This document shows, in pieces, positions 20,701-32,700 of a DNA stretch of 64,000 bases. A model generated the notes under the pieces. It did no database searches and was not told where the DNA came from. It worked only from the letters and a program-made list of their open reading frames with translations. Position 1 is the stretch's first letter, and each line of letters opens with the position of its first letter. Origin of the DNA: Achatina immaculata (taxonomy: Eukaryota > Mollusca > Gastropoda > Stylommatophora > Achatinidae); NCBI GenBank assembly GCA_009760885.1, contig CM019709.1:34248126-34312125 (forward strand). Direction: 5' to 3'. Made by a program: the position numbers and the translations under genes.

Positions 20701-23700
20701 CAAAGCCACCGCAGAAAAGCTGTGATAACAGAACTTTTTTCTATTTTTATTTTGTTGTGTATCATTCATTTGAACTTATACTTGTATTCCATCTTCTTTC
20801 CCTATTTCTTTGTCCTGCATGTTTTTGTATGATTAAGGTGTAAACCAAAACATTACAGGGAAAGAAGATGGAATACAAGTATAAGTTCAAATGAGTGATA
20901 CACAACAAATAAAAATAGAAAAAAGTATCGAAAAAAGGCAGCACTTAGCTGTGATTTGCAAGAAGCTGTGTCTGAGAGTGTGCTAACTGGGTACAGAATT
21001 AGAAGAGATCAAGATGCCTGTGTTTTATTTTTAACATAGTCAGATTTCTTCCACAAGTTAAAATGTGCTGTATTTTTGCTGAGTTTAAAATACAAACTTA
21101 CCACATTTTATTATAGTTGTTGCATTTGTCACATTTACCACACATGGTATTCCATACTCTCTTGCCACCACTGCTCCTGTTAAAATATATGCAGAATGTG
21201 AACACGGGATGTTTTAGAAATATATTCCTGAATACATCTATCTCAGTAACTCCAGAATTGATACTCGTACATGCCCTATAGTATTTCTCATGGATGCATG
21301 ACTGGTACTGGAAGCTCTTCAGTGCAGTAAACTACCAGACTTTAAGGATGCCTTGTCAAAAATTGGCTCACAACAGAGTCACCTTGCAGCGGACTCCATC
21401 CCACTGTGGGATACCAAGCAATGAGAATGCTGACAGCCTGGCCAAAGAGAGCATTCAAATGGAGCAACCAGACGCATTGATCACCTACAACCAGAAGAAA
21501 AACGTGATAAAAACCTACAGGAAGCCACAAACACCAGCAAAGTTTAAAGTTGGTACTGCTACTCTTTGTACATGTGTCCAGGCGCCCTAAACTGTGGAAC
21601 ATATCCCCCAAACTACTGGGCCAGTGAAACCACCAATAAAGATAAGCTCTACGGTTCCATACATGAACTACTAAAATAGTAAAATTTATCCAAGAGACAG
21701 GACTGCAGATATAGACAGAAAATGCGTAGGAAGAAAATCTCTCCGTCTACAAATGAGAACATTTAACACTGTAAGCATCAATGTTAAGTGATAAAATGGC
21801 TTCTTTAGCCACAAAAGGTGATCTTTAAGTAGAAAAGTGTTAGATCAGGGGTTCTCAACTAGTGGGGAATTTTGGGTTTCAGGAGGGAGGGGGGAACACA
21901 CTGACAGACTCATACTCCAGTCCTACAGACTGCAGATAATCTACAAGATATCACAGAGAGGGATGACATATAAGGTAAAGGTAACATTCCTGTCTCCATG
22001 CCATGATGGCATATTAGGAATATGGTGTTAGGACTTTATTTCTAAGATCTTCAGCACATGAAAGTGTGATATGGTCAGTATCACGCCTGTCTGATTTTAC
22101 CTTCCCAGATTTTTTTGGTACCCGTTTTTAGAGGCTGGGTAGATCCAAGCCATATTCTGACACATGGTTTTTTTAAAAAAAACTAGTTGAGAACCACTGT
22201 GTTAGAAGATCTGGAAGTTGATGGATTCTGTGAAACATCTGATGGCATTATCAGCAGTAAACCATGTCAAAGTTGGAAGGTTTTGATCTTCACATATTTG
22301 GGGGGGGGGGGCATGCTAATGTAATGGATTAGACATTCACATGTCGATCTGGTTTTGGTTTCCACTCACTATGGTGGCAGTCGGACCGTGGCCTGCAAAA
22401 AACTCCAGGAGTTCATTCAGACTCAGGGAAAAAACATGGGTACCAGGGTTAACACTCTGGCAAGGAAAAGGAATGTTATCCTTTGTGATGGAGTCCGTTC
22501 TGACGGTGACACTTCTGGTCAATTGCTGATTAGGCAGCAGAGCACTTATATGTCTGACAATGAGCAATAACGTTGATTCACAGAGACCACCTGCTACCTT
22601 TTTTTGATCTTCATCTCTCTCTCTCTCTGAACCTTAAGTGCCCAGGGCACATGGGGTTTCCACAAACGCCTGTCCTTTGCCTTTTTTCTGCTCTTGCCCA
22701 GGTGATCCTTCTATTGCTCAATATCCTCTCTGTTCTTCTCCATGTCTCTTTTGGTCTACCCTTACTTCTGTTCCCCTGTGGTGTCCATCTTAGTGCTATT
22801 TTTGGTAATGAGTTGTCAGTCATTCGGAGCACATGTTCCAATCATCACCTGCGTCTTTCCTCAATAATTGTTGTCAATGGCTTCATTTGCATTTCTGTCA
22901 ACAAGATGTTATTTCTTATGGTGTTTGGCCAAAATATTTTTCTAACTCTTCGTAAACATTTAGTCTGGAAAGAATTCAGCTTGTTTTCTATGGTTTTGGT
23001 GATTTTACAGCATTCATTCTGTAGAGTAGTACACTTAGAACATTACTCTTAAATATCATGATTTTCTTCTTTGTGCTTAGTTTTTTAGATTTCCATATAG
23101 CATTGCAAAAGTCTGGTTTGCTCTAGTAAGTCTGTTGTTGATGCCCTCTGTGCTGTCTCCATTTTCTACTACTCTATTTCTGATCTTCATATACACGTCT
23201 AAATGAGATTATAAATGTTTCACCATGGGTATTTATGGTGAAACTGCCTTGCCTATACCACACACCAAGTCTTCTGCCAAGCAGCTCCAAAGAAGGATAC
23301 ATAATTCTGGAAATGTAGAACAGCATTGTATGGTTAGCCTTTGAAAAACACAAAGCACATGAGATGTGAGAGAAAGAAAAATAGTAAGAGAATGACTGTC
23401 ACTCGAGCCACACCTCCCTGTAGCATGGGCAACCACTTATCTATGAGAAGATAATGCACCACCCACTATTCGAGGACAACTATACAATGCCGTGCTCTAG
23501 TACCTCACTGAGCACAAGGTTCATTTCCTATCTACAAAATCTGTATCTGGAAAAGTAGAGAGTTACTGAGAATGGCAGAAGACTAGCACAACAAAACCTT
23601 CACCATTAACCATATTAAATGTTCTTTCCTCTTACTGTAAATAATCTGTACAAAAATAAAACAGTCTTCTTCTTCGTTCGCTTCTACCACCAAGACCGCC

Positions 23701-26700
23701 CTATGATTCTACTGAATTTACACCTGTGGTCCTCCATAGGTCACGTGGTCCCCTGTGTGGTCCCCAAATGGACCACACAAGATCCCCAAGAGAACCACAA
23801 GAAGTTCAGAGTATCGCACAGCTTGAGCCTGTATTTTGGTGGGTCTCAGAAGCAGGATTGCATGGCACAGTGGTTTTCATTGCACCAGTTTGATCTAGTG
23901 TTGGACTTTCTTATCAGAAAACCTCAGCGTGTTTTGGATATCAGTATATCCCCGCTTGGTGAGAGGTGGTAGCCCATCTGGGCTAGAGTTGGACTTTCTC
24001 ACCGGAAAACCTCGACATGTTTTGAGATAACCGTGTATCACCGCTGGGTGAAAGGTGGTTGCCTTTCCATTCCAGCGTTGGACTTTCTCACTGGAAAACC
24101 TCAGCGTGATTAGGATACGCATACATCCCCGCCGGGTGAGAGGTGGGTGTCTATCTAGACTGCACTGGTCCAGTGTCTCCGACTTCAGCATTTTGTGGTC
24201 ATGGCCGCTACCCTTCCTAGTTGTAACCAGGACAGAGCTTTTGTCCAGGAGGATGAATACTCACCAGTAGTGACTTCCACCCCTGGGTTGAGCTGGTTTA
24301 GGCATATTATCCCAGTATGGGCGTGTTTAGGACATGACCGACCTCTAGAGCAGAGGTACCGTGGCATGCGTAGCCATCAAGTTTCACCCCTGGTGTAAGC
24401 TGGTTTAGGTATATTTCACCAGTATGGGTGTATTTCAGACGTGCCTGACCTCTAGAGCAGAGGAGCCATGGTATAAGTACCTCTCGCCATGATACTACTG
24501 GACATACCGATTAAGTTTCACTTTAACCTTTCCATCACTTTTTCATATCGGCGCCACACAGCACCTTGATTGCTTTTCCGCACTTTCATCCTTGGCTGGG
24601 AGGAGCTTCACTCCACGCGCAGCATCCGAAGAATCTTGCCAGCACTGTCTTAACCTCTGGGTTAGGACAGTTCAGGCATTTTGCCTGATTTGAATGCACT
24701 TAGGACGTGGCCGACCCCCAGACCAGAGGTGCCGTGATTTGACTATTGTTTACTTCACTTATTCCTTTCTTTCACCTTTTCCACAGTGGTGCCGCACAGC
24801 AACCCCATTTGCACCTTTCTTCATTGGCCAGGAGGAGACCCACTCCACGCACGGCAGCTGAAGAATCTCGCCAGCAGCGGTAGATGAGCTACCAAATGTG
24901 CCTCTCATCTACCCTAAGTGTCTGGTTTTCAGGCTCATACTCGCCTTCGCCCCTTCTCCTGTCAGTTTAAACAGTTCTGCCATGGGAAGGCCAGGAGCTG
25001 GACTTTACTGCCAGAGGCTATTTGAGACGCACGCTATTGGAGCGGAGAGCGACTTCTCCACCCCACCTCCAACAATAACAGTCCTTAGAATCAAATAAAA
25101 TAGTGAATCATTTTGAACATGGAATAGTCAGTTTCAAATTCAGCTCTTCAAAAAATGAACACATTTCAAACAACATTAAGTGAAGATTGTACAGCAATAA
25201 GTAGAGCAGCTCAGTAAAAGCATCTTCCTTCTGCAGCTTCTCAGCTATCTTTGACTTCTGTACATGAGCCTTGTTCCCACCTCACTCAAACAAACAAAGT
25301 CATACCTGGAAATGATGAACAAGATCCCATTCATCAACTACAGAGATACCAGCAAACTACAATTTCTTTCACCTAAGAACAGGACACAGCTGCTGAGCCA
25401 CCTCTACTTAAAATGTCACACACGGACGAATGCCCCTGCAGCTTTGGTGTCCAGATGCCAGAGCATATCCTGCAGACCTGACTAACATCCAAGAACAGAT
25501 CTGGTCTGAGGGAGAGGATCTGAAAGAAAAGCTATGGGGCTCCCACTCAAGCCTGGGGAAGATGACACGTTGTCAGAGTGACGGGGCTGCAGATACAGCA
25601 TGACCAGTCAACACTTGAAGAAGAAGAATGGAAATGACAGGGAAAAATTTGATTCTGAAGAGCAACTGATGACTGTGAAGTTTTCTTGTAGCTGTCTTTT
25701 AGGGAATTATTTCATTAGAGGCCTTAAATTTAATTCTGAATTCAGTGCAACAAGTTTTAATAAATACATAAATGAAGAAAGAAAACCCATTTATATAACC
25801 ATACATACCCCAAATTGTTTCAATATATTTTTTTTGGTATCATTTAGTTAAAAAGACTGTTACAAAAAAACCCTCCAAAAAACTCATCTATACTGACCAT
25901 GAGATACAAGACCGCCAAGTTCTGTGATAAGTCCGCCAATCAAGGGAAAGTACGGAGACCAGCCCACATCTGTGCTGTTCACGACCAGGATGTCTCCAGG
26001 CTGAAAGAGATAAGATTAAAAATGGATATGCCAAAATAAACTTTCCAGCACTTTTTAAAAATTCATAGCCAAACTTATTCTGCTTTATAGGTCATATTTA
26101 CAGCTTCTAATGATTATAAAGGCAACTTGAAGACAGCATCTGTTTTCCTGAATCACAGCTAAGGACAAGGATGGATGGATGGAACACTGAAGCTGGAATT
26201 AATTTTTGAAAAAAATTCTTGAATGAAAAAAAATAAGGTTTTGCACTAATAAACAAACAAATCCAGTCTGCATTATCATTAGTACACCAGGATATCACAG
26301 CCCTTTAATTCAGAAAAAAACTGGCTGGCAAATCCTCATGGCAAAAATTTTCGGTTTCTGGCTGAAATCAGTGGCTGTCCATATGGCACAACCTGCCATT
26401 GTGAAAAAACAATGCACAGGGAAGTCCTGGTTACTCTGTGTTAAATTTCCACACCTTTCCCTGAATAAACACTTCTAACTGAACACAGAAGTTCATGCTG
26501 AAGTTTCATCTCTTTCCTTGTGGTCAAGAGGCCCAAAAAGAAGGAATGCTAAAACTGGAATCTCTTCTTCAACTTGGGGGGGGGGGGCAACAGCAGAACT
26601 GGTGAACTGTATCTAGCTATATGCAGGAAACTCTCTACTGTAGAGAGCAGAACAACAACACAACTCCTTCAGATCATCAGAAGAAGGGTTTTTCTGCTGT

Positions 26701-29700
26701 TTCTGAAAGGCTTCTCAATGCCCTTGCTCTTGCTTGTCCTTTTATGCCCAGTTGCTTACATAGGTCATATGCTGATGTTGCTACGAATCCTCTCAAAATA
26801 TTTTGGCCAAACACCATAAGAAATAACATCTTATTAGCAGAAATGCAGATGAAACCATTGACAACAATTATTGAGGAAGGACGCTGGCGATGGTTGGGAC
26901 ATGTGCTCTGAATGACTGACAACTCACTACCAAAAATAGCACTAAGATGGACACCACAGGGGAACAGAAGTAAGGGTAGACCAAAAGAGACATGGAGAAG
27001 AACAACAGAAAAGATGTTGAGCAATAGAGGGCTCACCTGGGCAAGAGCAGAAAAAAAGGCGAAGGACAGGCATTTGTGGAAAACCCTTGCGGAAGCCCCA
27101 TGTGCCCTGGGCACTTAAGGTTCAGAGAGAGAGAGAGAGATAATACAATCTATAACCTTAATCCACTTCCTCAGAGTGTCCTCTGGAAACAAGCTGTGGC
27201 ACAACAGCCTGGTAAAGGAGGAAGTGGTTGGAATGGCAGAACCCATACTGACCTTGATGACTGATGCCCCCTCTAGGTTATGCACAACTTGGGCTGGTCC
27301 TGACACTAAACCCTGGCTAACTGGCATACCTGTGTAAGCAGATTTTTCAGACATTCACTGCCAAAATAATCATGAACTAAATAATAAATGAACATTCACA
27401 TAACTGTCACTGAAATGAAAATATATTTACTTTCAAAATTTATTTCTGTTATCTGATTCTGTCAAAGCACGAAAACTGTTTAGGAGAATAATATTTTAGC
27501 AAAGTATGAATTAAAGTTGGCGGCCTGGTTGGCTGAGTGGTTAGGTACTCGGTCTACTAATCTGGTGGTACCAGCTTTAAATCTCAGCAGCAGGAATTTT
27601 TTCTGGTTCCACCACACCAAAAAAAGCCATGGGGTTCACCCAGCCTTTAAAAATAGACACCAGAGAAATCTGGGAAGGTAAATGTGATCAGGTACTGAGT
27701 AGATCGCACTTTCATGTGTCTATGATCTTGGAAATACGGGCCTAATGCCGTCTCCTCAATGATGACATGGAAACAGGGATTTTACTTTGACCTATTAATT
27801 AAAGTTGGCTTTATGTGGAAACACCAAATCTTTCAAGACCGAAGAAAATCTGGCGAGTGAAGTCAATTGTGAAAGACATGATCATGACATTTTTTTATGC
27901 TTTTTTTTTTTTTCAATTCTCAGGAGAATATTTGTCATAAATGGCAATCAACAGGTCAAATGGTACAACATTTTTTTATCTTGAGGTTGGTTTGAAACTG
28001 CTAGCTACTAGTCAATGTAGCAAATCATTTTCATTATTATTTGTCTGCTATGAACAGGTATCTTACATCTTACATCCTTCCCGTGCCGTTAAACGTCACA
28101 TAGGGCTCGCATAGTTGTCTGCCAAGTTTTCCTGTTTTTGGCAAGTTTTTCATCAAGGGATGTTATGCTCACTAAACTGGCTTCTCTTAACAATGTCCTC
28201 CTCAGAGTTTCACGTGGTTGACCTCTTCTTCTTCAGCCTGTTGTTGTGAACAGGTATGCGTTACCAAATTAATCACTGCCCCATTTGTCTACTGTAAAAC
28301 AGAATGCTATACCACCTGCACAATAAGCCATCTGTTTGCAGAATACATTTACTGAAAAACAAATCTGGTATAGCTTTTTTCCCTCATAAACTTTACATAC
28401 GTAAATTTTGTCAACTTTGCAAAAACATATAAATATTATGAACTAACCTTTCAAGCATTCCACATTCAGATCTGTCTCTTTAGAGTCTCTATTGATCTGA
28501 ACATTTAAAAAAAGTCAAAACAAAGCACGAATAGGTACAAGTATACACATGAATCAACAACTGTAAATGAGTGGAAGAAATATATGCCAGAACATAAGAT
28601 GGGAAAAGTAATTTCAACATATGGAACTTAAAGTTTGTTGTTTGAAACCTGCCTTTCTTCCAGGTGTACCCACTGGGTGATAGATGGTGAGCCCTGCCCC
28701 CCCCCCCCCCACACACACATGCACAAAGTCAGCCATGAATATCCAACAAATGGTCACAGATTTACACAGATCCTGTTCTCCTACAAGACTCCCATGAGAT
28801 GGAAGGCATGCTGAAGCCATCAGGCCAAGAAATGCATGACAAGGCACCATACATTCATTTTTACAATGATACACTAAAAAAAAAAAAATAAATACAGACA
28901 CACCAAGCTACAGAAAGTGATTTATGCAAAAAGTTCAGATGAAGTCCAAGAAAGTGTAATGCTTCTCAAAATATTTTCAAGGCTTGTTAATATGCTGGGT
29001 GTATGTCAGTATCAACTACAAAGAAACAGTCAATTATTATGACTTTATATGCACACAAATCCCAAGTGGGGCAGAAAACTATTATAACTCTGTATGCACA
29101 CAAATCCCAAGTTGGGCAGACAACTATTATAACTTTGCATGCACATAAATCCCAAGTGGGGCAGAAAACTATTATAACTCTGTATGCACACAAATCCCAA
29201 GTTGGGCAGAAAACTATTATAACTTTGTATGCACACAAATCCCAAGTAGGACAGATAACTATTATAACTTTGTATGCACACAAATCCCAAGTGGGGCAGA
29301 AAACTATTATAACTCTGTATGCACACAAATCCCAAGTTGGGCAGAAAACTATTATAACTTTGTATGCACACAAATCCCAAGTAGGACAGATAACTATTAT
29401 AACTTTGTATGCACACAAATCCCAAGTGGGGCAGAAAACTATTATAACTTTGTATGCACACAAATCCCAAGTGGGGCAGAAAACTATTATAACTTTGTAT
29501 GCACACAAATCCCAAGTGGGGCAGAAAACTATTATAACTTTGTATGCACACAAATTCCAAGTGGGACAGACAACTATTATAACTTTGTATGCACACAAAT
29601 CCCAAGTGGGGCAGAAAACTATTATAACTTTGTATGCACACAAATCCCAAGTGGGACAGACAACTATTATAACTTTGTATGCACACAAATCCCAAGTGGG

Positions 29701-32700
29701 GCAGACAACTATTATAACTTTGTATGCACACAAATCACAAAGATATGCAAGATAAAATAAACAAGTTAACCCAGAATGCAAACAACATTGGACTAAAGAT
29801 CAACGTAGGAAAGACAAAGTTAATGAAGCAAAATGTGAACAACAGAAATGTACTCAGAGTAGATAACAAGTTAGTGGAGGAGGTCAACGAATTTGTATAC
29901 CTTGGCAGCAGAGTAGTAGAAAATGGAGACAGCACAGAGGACATCAACAGCAGACTTACTAGAGCAAACCAGGCTTTTGCAATGCTACAGAATATATGGA
30001 AATCAAATAAACTAAGCATAAATATGAAAATCAGGATATTTAAGAGTAATGTTCTAAGTGTACTACTCTATGGAAGTGAATGCTGGAAAATCACCAAAAC
30101 CATAGAAAACAAGTTGAATTCTTTCCAGACTAAATGTTTACGTAGAATTAAAAAAATATTTTGGCCAAACACCATAAGAAATAACATCTTATTGGCAGAA
30201 ATGCAGATGAAACCACTGACAACAATTATTGAGGAAAGACGCTGGCGATGGTTGGGACATGTGCTCCGAATGACTGACAACTCACTACCAAAAATAGCAC
30301 TAAGATGGACACCACAGGGGAGCAGAAGTAAGGGTAGACCAAAAGAGACATGGAGAAGAACAACAGAAAGGATGTTGAGCAATAGAGGGCTCACCTGGGC
30401 AAGAGCAGAAAAAAAGGCGAAAGACAGGCATTTGTGGAAAACCCTTGTGGAAGCCCCATGTGCCCTGGGCACTTAAGGTTCAGAGAGAGAGAGATGCACA
30501 CAAATCCCAAGTGGGACAGACAACTATTATAACTTTGTATGCACACAGATCCTAACTGGGATAGACTATTATGATTTTGTAAAGACACAGATATTCAGTG
30601 GGACAGACAATTATTATGACTTTGTATGCACACAAATCTTCAATGGGACAGATAATTATTATGATTTTGAAAAAAATACAGACCCTAAGTTAGGCAGATA
30701 ATTATTACGATTTTGTATGCACACAGATCCTAAGTAATGGTGAAGATGCAGTGTTAAATAGCAGCCAGTGTTCCACAGCTGACATATGGACCAGTGAATC
30801 ACAGCTGACCAAGACCCTATCCCACTTCTCCACTGGTGTCCCCAGCAAATAGGGTTCGGTCTAGCTAATGGGACCAGGATTGCTAGTCCCCATGGACTGC
30901 ACCTTCCTCTGCTTTCTGACTCCACGCCAGTTCTACAAGAAAATGGCTGCCACAACCTACTCCCCATTCAACACGATACTCATGTGACACCACATCAGCT
31001 ACAGAGAATATCCACGGAAACACAACAACAACATAAATCCTAAGTGGGCTTTTTAAATGCAATGAGAAGCTAAAACAAAAGACGATGATCGACTCATGAA
31101 GAAAAAAACCTACAGGTACTGGCCGAGATGTATTAATTTTGTCAAACTTCTGCTCCATCTGCCTGGCATGCACTTTCCTTCTTCTCTGAGCTCTGAAAGA
31201 CACACAGTACAAAACTCACAGACTTGGTGGAAGCACCCATATTTTTATGCATGTGATGAAACCAGTGAAGCAAACAACATGAAAGTTCAATAGATCAGGC
31301 CATCATGATACTATTACAACAAATACTGGCTATCATGACTCTTCTTCATTTATTGTGATAGGAGATATGTGATGGAAGTATGGAAGTTGAAAACAAAGGG
31401 AAATTTATAGCTGACAAATCAAGACTTTGTTCAGTTACCTGTAAAAGAGGGTTTTGCATCACTGGGGGGGGGTGTGAAGATGCTCGATAAGGTAATCAGT
31501 GACCCATAGCCGATATGCCAGCCTCAGGGTTAGCGACCCGTAGCTGACCAAGGCCCTATCCCAACTCTCCGTGGTACCCCCAATAACAGGCATAGCCTGA
31601 CTAATGGATCATCATAGTCCTCATGGTGGTGGAGTCTGCTAAAGAAACATTGCACACGCCCTGCTTTTTAGCTGTACTCCAGGACTGAAAAAGTAACTGC
31701 CATAACCTGCACCCACGCAGATACGATGCTGTGCCTCAACATCTCTACAGCATCGGCTGCAAAGAACAACAGCTTGAAGTTACAGGGAGTTCGTACAAGT
31801 ACAAGTACAAGTTTGCATCACTAGACATGAGGTAAGAAATATGTAGTACAACTAAACAAGATGAAAACCAAATACAAATGCTTGGGAATAGAATCCTGAG
31901 AAGAATTTATGGACCGGTAAGAGATTCTATAACACAACAATGAAAGATAAGAAATAACAAAGAAGTCTAAGCAGTGTAATTTTATCTCTCTGCTTATAAC
32001 AGCCATTATGAAAAAAAAAAAAACAACAGACTGAGGTGGCTCCGGCATTTAGAGAGAATGGAGGAGGATAGATAAAGACAGTCTATTCAGAAGTGATGAA
32101 AGGGGACAGACCAAGATGAAGACCTAGACAATGATGATGAGACAACCTAGAAGAAGATATCCATGCTCTCGGAATTGACAACTGGCAAGAAAAGATCAAG
32201 AAGAGAGAGGAATGGAGACTTGTCCTTTCTGTGCAATTAGCCTCAGTGGCTCAGAAAGCACCTGCTCAAAGAAGAAGACAACAGGTAAGGATCTCATACC
32301 AGACCTCTCAGCGTGACTGATTTATTACCTGCTTATGTCCCTTGCCAGTAAGCACTGATGTGGAGACAAAAAGAACCAATGTACTGATCACAACAAGAAA
32401 AAGGATGTTGGTTGGACACGTAGAGAATGCAGAGAGACAGCACAGCAAGATGGGCTTTGACATGAAACCCTCAAGGAAAATGAAAACAGGGAAGACAAAG
32501 AATACATGGAGATGGGATAAAATAAAGGCTCCATCTAAATTGAGGGACACACACATGAAGAGACTTTGAGAACAAGGTCAAAGACAAAAATAACTGGAAA
32601 GCCTTTGTCTGTGGCTTAAGGCTATGGACATTGACTGACATTCTTCTCCATTCTGTACCTTCCCCAAACTTTTCAGTTGGGTTGCCTTCCATTTTCTGTG

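Noticed and set aside
22573..23052. 159-codon plus-strand frame
   Set aside because: It is the antisense of a LINE-G copy (22615-23180), whose coding strand is the minus strand. Similar antisense frames at 26677-27114 and 30068-30472 were dropped for the same reason.
28987..29781. Open frames of 264, 250 and 228 codons on both strands with 15-residue repeats
   Set aside because: They are the by-product of a 45-bp tandem repeat whose length is a multiple of three; the same DNA is open in several frames on both strands and no splice or start context supports a protein.
31110..31192. Donor GTTTTTTTC at 31109 for the dikinase exon ending S-R-P-V-P-V
   Set aside because: It would leave phase 1 and put the next exon (28496-28448) into a frame with a stop; GTAGGT at 31113 keeps the frame.
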